NCBI GenBank assembly: GCA_003443635.1
Contig: CP031964.1
Location: 2,202,321 to 2,266,320, forward strand
Length of the DNA: 64,000 nt
Source: Flavobacteriaceae bacterium
GTDB lineage: Bacteria; Bacteroidota; Bacteroidia; Flavobacteriales; Flavobacteriaceae
Reading direction: 5' to 3'
The notes under the pieces are model-generated. The model did not search any database. It was given only the letters and a program-made list of their open reading frames with translations, and was not told where the DNA came from. The position numbers and the translations under genes were made by a program. Positions 8,930 to 17,396 of this stretch are shown one piece after another (position 1 is the first letter of the stretch; each line of letters starts with the position of its first letter).

Positions 8930-9658
8930 ATGAAAAAATCAATTACACTATTAGCTGTTACTCTAATGTTTGTTAGCGTCACAAATGCTCAAATTTGGGG
9001 GAACAAAAAAGTAAAAGGTAACGGAAATGTTACGACAGAAACAAGAAATACTGGAGATTACGATGGTATTAAATGTGCTGGAAATATGGACTTTATTTTA
9101 GTAGCTGGTAATGAAGGAAACATTACATTAGAAGGCGAATCTAATTTATTAGAACACATTGTGACAGAAATTAAAAAAGGAGATTTGATTGTTAAGGTCA
9201 AAAAAGGAGTTAGTTTAAAGGCTAGCAATGGTAAAACTATAAAAATTACTATTCCTTTTAGAGATATTAATAAAGTATCACTTGCTGGATCTGGAGATGT
9301 AGTAACTCAAGATAAAATTAATGCTAATAATTTTAGTGTGTCTTTAGCTGGTTCCGGTGATATGATCTTAGATATCGAAGCGAGAGATCTAAAAGGAAGC
9401 TTGGCTGGTTCTGGAGACATTACATTAAAAGGTAGTACAGGTGATTTTAAAGTTAGTTTGGCTGGATCTGGAGACATTCACGCTTTTGATTTACAAGCAG
9501 ATAATGTTAACGTATCTTTAGCTGGATCTGGAGATATTAAAGTTACAAGTAATGGAAGCCTAAAAGCATCTGTAGCTGGATCTGGAGATATAGAATATAA
9601 AGGAAATCCTAAAGTCACTAAAAAAGTTGCTGGATCCGGAAGTGTTTCTAAAAACTAA
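8930..9658 (+). CDS. Secreted head-GIN domain (DUF2807) beta-repeat protein
   Basis: A 242-residue protein with a signal peptide (residues 1-20, ending VTNAQ). The mature part is a right-handed beta-helix-like domain in which the strand-turn unit SLAGSGD recurs about every 20 residues (seven recognisable copies, the last two diverging to SVAGSGD and KVAGSGS). The head-GIN/DUF2807 family is common on Bacteroidota surfaces and has no established function. Third gene of the sigma operon, followed by a terminator, so it may be the main target or the sensed component of that module. Confidence 0.85.
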   Translation: MKKSITLLAVTLMFVSVTNAQIWGNKKVKGNGNVTTETRNTGDYDGIKCAGNMDFILVAGNEGNITLEGESNLLEHIVTEIKKGDLIVKVKKGVSLKASNGKTIKITIPFRDINKVSLAGSGDVVTQDKINANNFSVSLAGSGDMILDIEARDLKGSLAGSGDITLKGSTGDFKVSLAGSGDIHAFDLQADNVNVSLAGSGDIKVTSNGSLKASVAGSGDIEYKGNPKVTKKVAGSGSVSKN

Positions 9659-9675
9659 AAAAGTTTAGATAAAAT

Positions 9676-9710
9676 AAAAAAAGCATTACCTATTAGGTGA
9701 TGCTTTTTTT
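9676..9710 (+). terminator. Intrinsic terminator of the first sigma operon
   Basis: AAAAAAGCATTACCT pairs with AGGTGATGCTTTTTT around a 3-base loop, with one T-G wobble and a T run. It lies 18 bases after the head-GIN stop and can also act for the converging lipoprotein gene. Confidence 0.8.
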
Positions 9711-9724
9711 ATCTCTTATTTTTT

Positions 9725-10522
9725 TTAATTCAATGTAAAAGAAGATAGCTCTTGGACTTGTGTTGTTGTTGTATTATTATCTATATCTTCTACTGTAGAT
9801 TCCACTCTAATTATACCTACATCTAAAGCAAAATAATAAGTACTAACAACCTCTGTTGTGGGTAATCCTGGTCCAGAGTCGCTAAACTCGACAGTTAAAG
9901 TTTGTTGAGCTTTTATCACTGGAGAAAATAGTTCTCCATTAACCATCAAAGACATGTCTCGCTCTAAAATCTCAACTTCAGAAGTATAATTTGCTGTTAT
10001 TCCTGGTATTGCGGGTACTGTAGGAGATAAAGGTTCGAAACTAGTTTCTATTTCAAACGCTTCTGTCCAAGTAGAGCCAGTATCAACATTATCTCTTAAA
10101 ATAGTATACTCATAACCATCTTGTGTTAAACGATATAAGCCTTGCAAATCTGCCGTTAATTGTCCTAATCTAACAAAATAAACACTTTCTTCTTGTCTAA
10201 CAAATGTATCTAAATCTAAATTATCAAGAGCTCCATTAGCTGCAATAGCTGAGCTTAAAAAATTTTCGACAGTAAAATATGTATTGCCTCCTATAACTTC
10301 TGTTCCGTTTAATTCTAAAACAGATGATGTTATAGATTGCCCATCTTGAGTTACATCATAAGTCCAAGTATTATTTATAGCCATTGGCCAATAACTGTCT
10401 GTTGAAGCAATAATTGGGTCATTAAAAGGTTCAAAATCTACAGGTTCGTTATCACAAGAAAACAATGCTAAAAAGCATATAGGCAATATTATAAATGAAT
10501 AAAGAAGTTTTATAGTTTTCAT
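9725..10522 (-). CDS. Lipoprotein of unknown function
   Basis: A 265-residue protein with a lipoprotein signal (ICFLALFSC, Cys at about residue 23, then DNEP). The mature part begins with SYWPMAINNTWTYDV, a pattern seen in many Bacteroidota lipoproteins whose beta-rich domain starts by describing a standard-state term, and continues as alternating beta strands. No catalytic motif is visible. It converges on the head-GIN operon and lies 42 bases downstream of the MFS gene on the same strand, so it may be co-transcribed with it. Function not assigned. Confidence 0.75.
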   Translation of the reverse strand: MKTIKLLYSFIILPICFLALFSCDNEPVDFEPFNDPIIASTDSYWPMAINNTWTYDVTQDGQSITSSVLELNGTEVIGGNTYFTVENFLSSAIAANGALDNLDLDTFVRQEESVYFVRLGQLTADLQGLYRLTQDGYEYTILRDNVDTGSTWTEAFEIETSFEPLSPTVPAIPGITANYTSEVEILERDMSLMVNGELFSPVIKAQQTLTVEFSDSGPGLPTTEVVSTYYFALDVGIIRVESTVEDIDNNTTTTQVQELSSFTLN

Positions 10523-10564
10523 AATAAATTTAAGATTTGGTTAATTATATAAACATAACATATT

Positions 10565-11893
10565 TTAATTTAAATTATTCTCTCTTGGCACTCTAAAGAG
10601 TAAAAGCATCCCAATAATAAAAAATAAAATAAAAAATAAAATTGCATATCTAATACTACCTGTTATTTGCGCCACATACCCATAACTTAACATTCCTATT
10701 ACTATTCCAATTTTTTCTGAAACGTCATAAAAACTAAAATAAGAAGCGGTGTCAACTGCTCCTTGAGGAATAAACTTAGAATATGTAGATCTAGATAGTG
10801 ATTGAATTCCACCCATAATAAGTCCTACTATTGTAGCAGTAATATAAAATTGTAAGGGAGTCGTAATAGTATATGCAAAAACACAAACTCCTATCCATAT
10901 TATGTTTAATACTATTAAAACAGCAATATTTCCAAATTTAGAGGAAGCCTTGGAGGTTAATATTGCTCCTAAAATTGCAACTAGTTGAATTAAAAGAATA
11001 CTAATAATTAAACCTGTTGTAGGGTCTGTAGTACCCCAGTTTAACTCCTCAATTCCAAAATAAGTTGCTACCAACATAATTGTTTGAACTGCCATACTAT
11101 AAACAAAAAATGCAATTAGGTATCTTTTTAAAGGAATATTAATTTTAATTTGTTGCCAAATTAATTCTAATTCCTTAAAACCATTAAAAATCACATTTCT
11201 TGTAAACTTCTTATTTTCAGAATTTTTGGGGAGATGATAAAAAGTATATTGACTAAATACAATCCACCATACTCCTGTTAAAATAAAAGAAAGTTTTGTG
11301 GGTAGTGCTTCACTTTTAAAACCAAACGTATCATAAAACAATATCATTACAAGGCATATAACTAATAAGATTACGCTGCCAAAATAGCCCATCGAAAATC
11401 CTTTAGCACTAATACTATCCTGTTGTTCTGGAAAAGCAATATCTGGTAAATAAGAGTTATAAAACACTAAACTAGCCCAAAAACCTATCAATGCCAGAAA
11501 ATAACACAATAACCCAAACCATAAATAATCTATTGAAAACCAAAATAATCCTATACAAGAAGTTGCTCCCAAGTAACAAAAGAATTTCATAAAAACCTTT
11601 TTGTTACCCATAAAATCTGCAATACCACTTAACAATGGACTTAAAATAGATACCATTAAAAAAGCAGCAGCTGTAACATAAGATATTAGAGTATCATTAT
11701 TAAAATCATAACCTAGAAAAGTAACTGTATCATTAAGGATCTCTCCTGTTTCAGTGTCTTTTACCAGAGTTAAAGCTCCGTAAAAAATCGGAAAAATTGC
11801 AGATGCTATAACTAAGCTATATACGGAGTTAGCCCAATCGTAAAACGCCCAAGCATTCAATAATTTTTTATCTCCTTTTTGTAATTGCTTCAT
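10565..11893 (-). CDS. MFS transporter, Atg22/UMF1-like family
   Basis: A 442-residue polytopic membrane protein with about 12 predicted helices. The opening LLNAWAFYDWANSVYSLVIASAIFPIFY is typical of the UMF1/Atg22-related branch of the major facilitator superfamily, and GGIQSLSRSTYSKFIP in the second half is the corresponding conserved loop. Yeast Atg22 exports amino acids from vacuoles; bacterial members are uncharacterised, so no substrate is given. Its ATG is only 3 bases from the T run of the M48 gene's terminator, so its expression may depend on readthrough or on an initiator within that hairpin. Confidence 0.88.
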   Translation of the reverse strand: MKQLQKGDKKLLNAWAFYDWANSVYSLVIASAIFPIFYGALTLVKDTETGEILNDTVTFLGYDFNNDTLISYVTAAAFLMVSILSPLLSGIADFMGNKKVFMKFFCYLGATSCIGLFWFSIDYLWFGLLCYFLALIGFWASLVFYNSYLPDIAFPEQQDSISAKGFSMGYFGSVILLVICLVMILFYDTFGFKSEALPTKLSFILTGVWWIVFSQYTFYHLPKNSENKKFTRNVIFNGFKELELIWQQIKINIPLKRYLIAFFVYSMAVQTIMLVATYFGIEELNWGTTDPTTGLIISILLIQLVAILGAILTSKASSKFGNIAVLIVLNIIWIGVCVFAYTITTPLQFYITATIVGLIMGGIQSLSRSTYSKFIPQGAVDTASYFSFYDVSEKIGIVIGMLSYGYVAQITGSIRYAILFFILFFIIGMLLLFRVPRENNLN

Positions 11894-11895
11894 AA

Positions 11896-11924
11896 TAAAA
11901 AGCTGCTCTTTTTATGAGCAGCTC
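11896..11924 (-). terminator. Terminator after the M48 protease gene
   Basis: On the minus strand AGCTGCTC pairs with GAGCAGCT (8 bp, loop of 7), followed by a T run. The stem is GC-rich for this genome. It ends almost at the start codon of the MFS gene. Confidence 0.8.
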
Positions 11925-11959
11925 CTAAAATAAACATTTATTTTTTTCTAGAATGGCTT

Positions 11960-12784
11960 TTAATTCCTAAAGCTTGTTATTCCAAATTTTTTAGCTTCTA
12001 GCTTAGCATTTTCAGAAAGTGATGCTAAATTGGCTATTCTTGAATCGTTAGAAGGATGGGTACTTAAAAATTCTGGTGGAGCTTGTCCTCCACTGTTTTC
12101 TTTCATACGTTTCCATAACTCACTAGCTTGATCTGGATTATAACCCGCAATAGCCATTAATAAAATTCCTATTTCATCAGATTGCTTTTCGTGAGCACGA
12201 CTAAATGGTAATATTCCAGCTACATTGGAAACTACTCCATAAGATTGATTAAAAATATTTCTTGATTGTTCATCTTCTAAAGCAATGTTACCAGCTAAAG
12301 AAAGGCCTTGCTGTATCATTCCTGCACTCATTCGTTGTTGTCCATGATTAGCTAAAGCATGTGCTACTTCATGTCCCATAATAGCTGCTACTCTAGCTTC
12401 TGTATTTGCTATTGGTAAAATGCCTGTATAAAATACTACTTTTCCACCTGGCATAGCCCAAGCATTTACTACTTTATCATCAACCAAGTTATACTCCCAC
12501 TTATAATCTTTAAGATATCCTTGATATCCATTGGCATCCAACCAACGTTCAGCTGCTACGGTAATTTTTTGACCAACTCGCTTGATCATTTCTGAATCAG
12601 AAGTACCTTTAACCACTTTATTTTCAGATAAAAATTGATCATATTGTTGAAATGCAGTAGGAAACAATGTATTATTTCCAGTGCCAGGGAGTGCTAATGT
12701 TTTCTTTCCTGTAAAGGGGTTAGTAGCACAAGATAAAAACAGTAAAAGCATTACTAAAATTACTATTTTCTGTTTAATTTTCAT
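11960..12784 (-). CDS. M48 family zinc metallopeptidase, lipoprotein
   Basis: A 274-residue lipoprotein: signal residues 1-18 and lipobox LLFLSC, then ATNPFTGKKTLAL, a motif shared with periplasmic M48 proteases such as E. coli LoiP and YcaL. The zinc site HEVAH is in MGHEVAHALANHG, and the third ligand is the Glu in EKQSDEIG. These proteases act in outer-membrane protein quality control; the target here is unknown. Single gene with its own terminator, divergent from msrB. Confidence 0.9.
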   Translation of the reverse strand: MKIKQKIVILVMLLLFLSCATNPFTGKKTLALPGTGNNTLFPTAFQQYDQFLSENKVVKGTSDSEMIKRVGQKITVAAERWLDANGYQGYLKDYKWEYNLVDDKVVNAWAMPGGKVVFYTGILPIANTEARVAAIMGHEVAHALANHGQQRMSAGMIQQGLSLAGNIALEDEQSRNIFNQSYGVVSNVAGILPFSRAHEKQSDEIGILLMAIAGYNPDQASELWKRMKENSGGQAPPEFLSTHPSNDSRIANLASLSENAKLEAKKFGITSFRN

Positions 12785-12923
12785 TAATAAAGAGTTTTTA
12801 ATATTGAATGTTAAAAATACAAAAAATAGACTTTATAAATTAACCTGATTCATTATTTTTATGATCTTATAAGATTTCATAATTTACTACGACTATTTAT
12901 ATAAATATGTAATTTACATTTAA

Positions 12924-13430
12924 ATGAAAAAGCTATTAGTATTTACAGTTTCGTTATTGATTTTTAACTGCAGTGGTAATGCGCAAAAAAATCAAGAAAA
13001 CAAAGAAGATAAAGTTTATCCAGTTACTAAAACTGAAGCAGAATGGAAAGTACAACTTACTAATTCACAATATTATGTGTTACGTGAAGCAGGCACAGAG
13101 CGCCCATTTAGTAGTCCTTTAAATAAAAATTACAATGAAGGAGTTTATGTATGTGCAGCCTGCGAAACACCTTTATTTAAAAGTGAGCACAAATTTGACT
13201 CTAGAACTGGATGGCCAAGTTTTGATAGAGAAATAAAAGGAAATGTTGAATTTGATGTAGATTATAAAATCGGTTATGCAAGAACAGAGGAACATTGTGC
13301 AACTTGTGGAGGACATTTAGGGCATGTGTTTAACGATGGCCCAAGGAATACTACTGGAAAGCGTCATTGTATTAATGGAGTTGCATTAAAGTTTGTACCA
13401 AAAGAAAAAAATGAACAAAGCAAAGGTTAA
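12924..13430 (+). CDS. msrB: Peptide methionine (R)-S-oxide reductase, exported form
   Basis: A 168-residue MsrB with a hydrophobic N-terminus and a Cys at residue 16 (LLIFNC), which looks like a lipoprotein or secretory signal although Asn before the Cys is unusual. The two zinc CxxC motifs (CAAC, CATC) and the catalytic C149 (RHCING) are present. The position that is Cys in SGCGWPS of E. coli MsrB is Thr here (SRTGWPSF), so the usual resolving Cys is missing. It would repair oxidised methionine in envelope proteins. It overlaps a second msrB by 20 bases. Confidence 0.92.
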   Translation: MKKLLVFTVSLLIFNCSGNAQKNQENKEDKVYPVTKTEAEWKVQLTNSQYYVLREAGTERPFSSPLNKNYNEGVYVCAACETPLFKSEHKFDSRTGWPSFDREIKGNVEFDVDYKIGYARTEEHCATCGGHLGHVFNDGPRNTTGKRHCINGVALKFVPKEKNEQSKG

Positions 13431-13809
13431 TAAAACAGAAGCTGAATGGAAAAAGCAGCTTACTGAAGAAGAATATAGAGTTTTAAGACAAAAAGGCACT
13501 GAGCGTCCTCATACAGGGAAATATAATCTTCATTTTGAAGATGGTACATACAAATGTAATGCCTGCGATCAAGCCCTTTTTGAAAGTGGTAGTAAGTTTG
13601 ATGCTCATTGTGGATGGCCAAGCTTTGATGAGTCTATTCCTGGTACTGTAGACCGTGTTTTAGATAAAAGTCATGGAATGCTTCGTACAGAAATTATTTG
13701 TTCTAATTGTAAAAGTCACTTAGGGCATGTGTTTAATGATGGTCCTACAGAAACTGGTGAACGCTATTGTGTAAACTCTGTTAGTATAGATTTTGAAAAA
13801 CCAGAGTAA
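13411..13809 (+). CDS. msrB: Peptide methionine (R)-S-oxide reductase, cytoplasmic form
   Basis: A 132-residue MsrB without a signal peptide. It has zinc motifs CNAC and CSNC, the catalytic C120 (RYCVNS) and a probable resolving C67 (AHCGWPSF). The frame opens 18 bases further upstream, but the ATG at 13411 gives a compact N-terminus leading into KTEAEWKKQLT, the same module that follows the export signal in the upstream paralogue. It is translationally coupled to that gene. The pair probably divides MsrB activity between envelope and cytoplasm. Confidence 0.93.
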   Translation: MNKAKVNKTEAEWKKQLTEEEYRVLRQKGTERPHTGKYNLHFEDGTYKCNACDQALFESGSKFDAHCGWPSFDESIPGTVDRVLDKSHGMLRTEIICSNCKSHLGHVFNDGPTETGERYCVNSVSIDFEKPE

Positions 13810-13898
13810 TTTCATTCTCAAATAAATTTCTATCAAGCATTTAAAATTCGATTTTGGTTTCGTAAATTCGTGGCTTCAAATTAAGATAAAATTACACA

Positions 13899-15290
13899 AT
13901 GAGTAAATACGATATTATAGTTCTTGGAAGTGGTCCTGGTGGATATGTAACAGCAATTAGAGCCTCTCAACTTGGGTTTAAAACTGCAATTGTAGAAAAA
14001 GAAAACCTAGGAGGTGTATGTTTAAATTGGGGATGCATTCCAACTAAAGCGCTTTTAAAATCTGCTCAAGTATTTGAATATTTAAAACATGCAGATGCAT
14101 ATGGGTTATCTGTAAAAGAATTTGATAAAGATTTTGATTCTGTTGTAAAGCGTAGTAGAGGTGTAGCAGATGGAATGAGCAAAGGTGTTCAATTTTTATT
14201 AAAGAAAAATAAAATTGATGTTATCAACGGTTATGGTAAAGTAAAAACAGGTAAGAAAGTTGCCGTAACTGGAGAAGATGGAAATACTACAGATTATCAA
14301 GCAGATCATATTATTATTGCAACTGGAGCTCGTTCTAGAGAATTACCTAGCTTACCTCAGGATGGTAAAAAAGTAATTGGGTATCGTGAAGCTATGACCT
14401 TAGAATCTCAGCCAAAAAAGATGATTGTTGTAGGTTCAGGAGCAATTGGTGTTGAATTTGCATATTTTTACAATTCAATGGGAACAGAAGTTACTATTGT
14501 AGAATATTTACCAAAGATTGTTCCAGTAGAAGATAATGACGTCTCTAAGCAATTAGAGCGTTCTTTTAAAAAGAGTGGCATTAAAATAATGACTTCTGCT
14601 GAAGTAACTAGTGTAGATACTTCTGGTAAAGGTGTTAAAGCTACCATTAAAACTAAAAAAGGAGAAGAAATATTAGAAGCTGATATCGTTTTATCTGCAG
14701 TAGGTATTAAAACAAATATTGAAAATATTGGTTTAGAAGATGTAGGAATTGCTATAGATAGAGATAAAATTTTGGTGAATGATTTTTACCAAACAAATAT
14801 TCCTGGATATTATGCAATTGGAGATGTAACACCTGGTCAAGCTTTAGCACACGTTGCTTCTGCAGAAGGAATTTTATGTGTTGAAAAAATTGCGGGACAA
14901 CATGTCGAAGCTTTAGATTACGGAAATATTCCTGGTTGCACATATTGTACTCCAGAAATTGCAAGTGTTGGTTTAACCGAAGTACAAGCCAAAGAACAAG
15001 GTTACGATATTAAAGTAGGGAAATTTCCATTCTCTGCTTCTGGAAAAGCTAGTGCTGGTGGAAATAAAGATGGGTTTGTAAAAGTAATTTTTGATGCTAA
15101 ATACGGTGAATGGCTTGGATGTCATATGATCGGAGCTGGTGTAACCGATATGGTCGCTGAAGCTGTTTTAGGTAGAAAGTTAGAAACGACTGGTCATGAA
15201 GTATTAAAAGCAGTACACCCACATCCAACCATGAGTGAAGCTGTTATGGAAGCTGTTGCTGATGCTTATGGTGAAGTGATTCATATTTAA
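13899..15290 (+). CDS. lpd: Dihydrolipoyl dehydrogenase (E3)
   Basis: A 463-residue flavoprotein disulfide reductase: FAD-binding GSGPGGYVTA (10-19), redox disulfide C41/C46 in GGVCLNWGCIPTK, NAD-binding GSGAIGVEFA, and the C-terminal His-Glu pair in HPHPTMSE (about 442 and 447). It reoxidises dihydrolipoamide in 2-oxo acid dehydrogenase and glycine cleavage complexes. It has no E2 or E1 neighbour, so it is likely a shared E3. It ends at a strong terminator and reads as monocistronic, 89 bases after msrB. Confidence 0.97.
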   Translation: MSKYDIIVLGSGPGGYVTAIRASQLGFKTAIVEKENLGGVCLNWGCIPTKALLKSAQVFEYLKHADAYGLSVKEFDKDFDSVVKRSRGVADGMSKGVQFLLKKNKIDVINGYGKVKTGKKVAVTGEDGNTTDYQADHIIIATGARSRELPSLPQDGKKVIGYREAMTLESQPKKMIVVGSGAIGVEFAYFYNSMGTEVTIVEYLPKIVPVEDNDVSKQLERSFKKSGIKIMTSAEVTSVDTSGKGVKATIKTKKGEEILEADIVLSAVGIKTNIENIGLEDVGIAIDRDKILVNDFYQTNIPGYYAIGDVTPGQALAHVASAEGILCVEKIAGQHVEALDYGNIPGCTYCTPEIASVGLTEVQAKEQGYDIKVGKFPFSASGKASAGGNKDGFVKVIFDAKYGEWLGCHMIGAGVTDMVAEAVLGRKLETTGHEVLKAVHPHPTMSEAVMEAVADAYGEVIHI

Positions 15291-15312
15291 ATAAAATTAA
15301 AAATCATATTAT

Positions 15313-15350
15313 AAAAAAGACGATTCAGAATCTAGAATCGTCTTTTTTAT
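15313..15350 (+). terminator. Intrinsic terminator after lpd
   Basis: GACGATTC (15319-15326) pairs with GAATCGTC (15335-15342); flanking A and T runs extend the stem and give a T tract. It lies about 25 bases after the lpd stop and could also serve the converging aroQ gene. Confidence 0.85.
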
Positions 15351-15371
15351 TTTTATCTCAAAATTATATGC

Positions 15372-15788
15372 TTACAAATAACTTTGTATTGCTAATTCAT
15401 AACTCTGTAATCCAAAACCAAGAATAACTCCTCTCGCATTAACAGAAATATATGATTGATGTCTAAATTCTTCTCTAGCATAAGTATTAGAGATATGCAC
15501 TTCAACTACTGGCGTTTCAATAGCTTTTACAGCATCACCTATTCCAATCGACGTATGTGTATATGCAGCTGCATTTAAGATAATTCCGTCATAAGAAAAA
15601 CCAACTTCCTGTAGCTTATCAATTAATTCACCTTCAACATTTGATTGAAAATAATCAATATGAACATTCGTATATTTTTCTTTAACTATTTCAAGGAATT
15701 CAGAAAAAGATAAGCTCCCATAAATATTAGGTTCACGTTTTCCTAATAAATTTAAATTAGGTCCATTAATGATGATTAATTTTTTCAT
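15372..15788 (-). CDS. aroQ: Type II 3-dehydroquinate dehydratase
   Basis: A 138-residue protein of the small dodecameric dehydroquinase II class. It has NGPNLNLLGKREPNIYG (with the catalytic Tyr), NAAAYTHTSIGIGDA and VEVHISN (with the catalytic His). It converts 3-dehydroquinate to 3-dehydroshikimate in the shikimate pathway. No other aro gene is nearby. A terminator separates it from the gene upstream on the same strand, so it has its own promoter. Confidence 0.96.
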   Translation of the reverse strand: MKKLIIINGPNLNLLGKREPNIYGSLSFSEFLEIVKEKYTNVHIDYFQSNVEGELIDKLQEVGFSYDGIILNAAAYTHTSIGIGDAVKAIETPVVEVHISNTYAREEFRHQSYISVNARGVILGFGLQSYELAIQSYL

Positions 15789-15815
15789 AAGGTAAAGGTA
15801 TCAAAAAATTGAGCA

Positions 15816-15848
15816 TAAAAAAACCGAAGCTTGTCCTTCGGCTTTTTT
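15816..15848 (-). terminator. Terminator between the small beta-barrel gene and aroQ
   Basis: CCGAAG pairs with CTTCGG around a short loop, flanked by A and T runs. On the minus strand it follows the gene ending at 15872 and precedes the aroQ start. Confidence 0.75.
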
Positions 15849-15871
15849 ATATTCATTAGAAAATTTAAGTG

Positions 15872-16369
15872 TTAGAAACTAAACTCTAATCCCAATGTTG
15901 CAATATTAAAAGCACTTTGTTCTGGAATAGTAATAATTACACCTCTAAACGCTCCTACAATAGCAATAGTATCACTCAATCCTAATTGTAATTTTGGTGA
16001 ATAATAAAACCCTCCATTATTAGCTCTATCATCCACACCTATAGCATACCCGATATCTCCACCTAATACAAATCGTTTTGATAAATTAAGACGGAGTGTA
16101 GCTGCTATAGGGAAAAATTGAATATTATCTAACTCAATTCCATTTATAGTTTCTCCAAAAGAACTATAATATCCAATTGATATTCCTGTTGCAAATGTAT
16201 CAGAAACTTCATATTGATAAGCTGCATTAATACCTAAAGAAAAAGTTGTAATATCTGCAGCTCTAGCTGTTGGAATTCCTCCAAAAACTTCAATTTTATA
16301 TTCTTCTTGAGCAATAACATTTGTGAATGCAAGTATAAATAATGCAAAAAGTAATGTAATTTTTTTCAT
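15872..16369 (-). CDS. Small outer-membrane beta-barrel protein
   Basis: A 165-residue protein with a signal peptide (1-20, cleaved before QEEYKIEVFGG). The mature chain is alternating amphipathic strands (SLGINAAYQYEV, ATGISIGYYSSF, LRLNLSKRFVLGGDIGYAIGV) and ends in a strand with a terminal Phe (ATLGLEFSF), as expected for an eight-stranded OmpW/OmpX-like barrel of the outer-membrane beta-barrel family. No specific function can be read. It is followed by a terminator. Confidence 0.75.
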   Translation of the reverse strand: MKKITLLFALFILAFTNVIAQEEYKIEVFGGIPTARAADITTFSLGINAAYQYEVSDTFATGISIGYYSSFGETINGIELDNIQFFPIAATLRLNLSKRFVLGGDIGYAIGVDDRANNGGFYYSPKLQLGLSDTIAIVGAFRGVIITIPEQSAFNIATLGLEFSF

Positions 16370-16467
16370 TAAATAATTGTTTAAGATTAATAGCTAAGTA
16401 AATATATAAAAACTAATATACGGTTCTAAAATATATAGTCCATCTACTCTATTTCAGGGTTATATCG

Positions 16468-17346
16468 TTATTTAAAGGTTCTACTTAATAAATCAATTTT
16501 TGCCTCTTCTCCTTTTTTTAAATTAGACAGCACATCAATTATTCGCTCTTGCTCTTTAATTTTAACAACCATTGTATTTGGAGAAATGCTTCCATTATTT
16601 TGTGCAACAATTTTTATTGTCGCTTTTTTTCCATCAATAACAATAGGGATTATCTTTTCTGAATTGATAATTTCATAATTTCTTAATATTAATTTATCAT
16701 TTATAAATATTGATACTTTATCTCCATCTTCTTGTCCACCATCATAAATAATCAAATTTACTTTTTCAGATTTTGTAAATACACTTAAGGTTTCATTCTT
16801 TCTAAGCATATTCATATTTAAAGTATCTAAAAGTTTAATAGGATTGATTTTTTCTTTTAAACTATCACTAATACGCTTAGATCTATTTATTTTCTTTGTT
16901 ATTTTCTCTGTTCGTTTTATGATTTTTTCAGCTAATGTCATTTTAATTTCTCCATCGATACATTTTTGTTTATCAGAAAATAAGCCTTCAAAACTCCCTT
17001 CTAATAATTTTGACTTTTCTAAATTAAAAGCATTCGATTTAAAGTGAATAAAACAAAAATCGTCTTGTGTTATTGGCGATTTAGTATAAACAATTCCTTT
17101 TTCACTAAAATTAAGAGTTCTATCTTTTTCGTCATAGCTACCTGAAATTTCAGATTTTGTTTCATGCTCGCCACCTAAATCTGTTATGGAGTATCCTTCT
17201 ATATTTCCTTTATTCTCTTGAAATATAATTTTATATGAAATAAAAGAGGTATCGCTAATTTTTATTGCTCCAAAATATTTGTGATCATTTTGTGCATAAA
17301 CTCCAATAATAAAAAAATAAAAAAGAAGAAATAATTTATAATTCAT
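16468..17346 (-). CDS. Secreted protein of unknown function
   Basis: A 292-residue protein with a signal peptide (1-18, FFIIGVYAQ). Residues 20-130 form a beta-rich region (KYFGAIKISDTSFISYKI), residues 130-170 are Lys-rich and probably helical, and residues 180-292 look like an Ig-like or carbohydrate-binding sandwich (VNLIIYDGGQEDGDKVSIFI). The last part resembles C-terminal domains I associate with OmpA-type flavobacterial surface proteins, but no peptidoglycan-binding motif follows. No recognised catalytic residues. Single gene. Confidence 0.6.
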   Translation of the reverse strand: MNYKLFLLFYFFIIGVYAQNDHKYFGAIKISDTSFISYKIIFQENKGNIEGYSITDLGGEHETKSEISGSYDEKDRTLNFSEKGIVYTKSPITQDDFCFIHFKSNAFNLEKSKLLEGSFEGLFSDKQKCIDGEIKMTLAEKIIKRTEKITKKINRSKRISDSLKEKINPIKLLDTLNMNMLRKNETLSVFTKSEKVNLIIYDGGQEDGDKVSIFINDKLILRNYEIINSEKIIPIVIDGKKATIKIVAQNNGSISPNTMVVKIKEQERIIDVLSNLKKGEEAKIDLLSRTFK

Positions 17347-17396
17347 AAGATTTTTATGTATACTTTAGTAAGAACAAACTTAAACCAATTTTAATT

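Noticed and set aside
9290..9640. Regular repeats in the head-GIN gene as a CRISPR array
   Set aside because: The repeats are in frame, encode a strand-turn unit and have no spacers of constant length.
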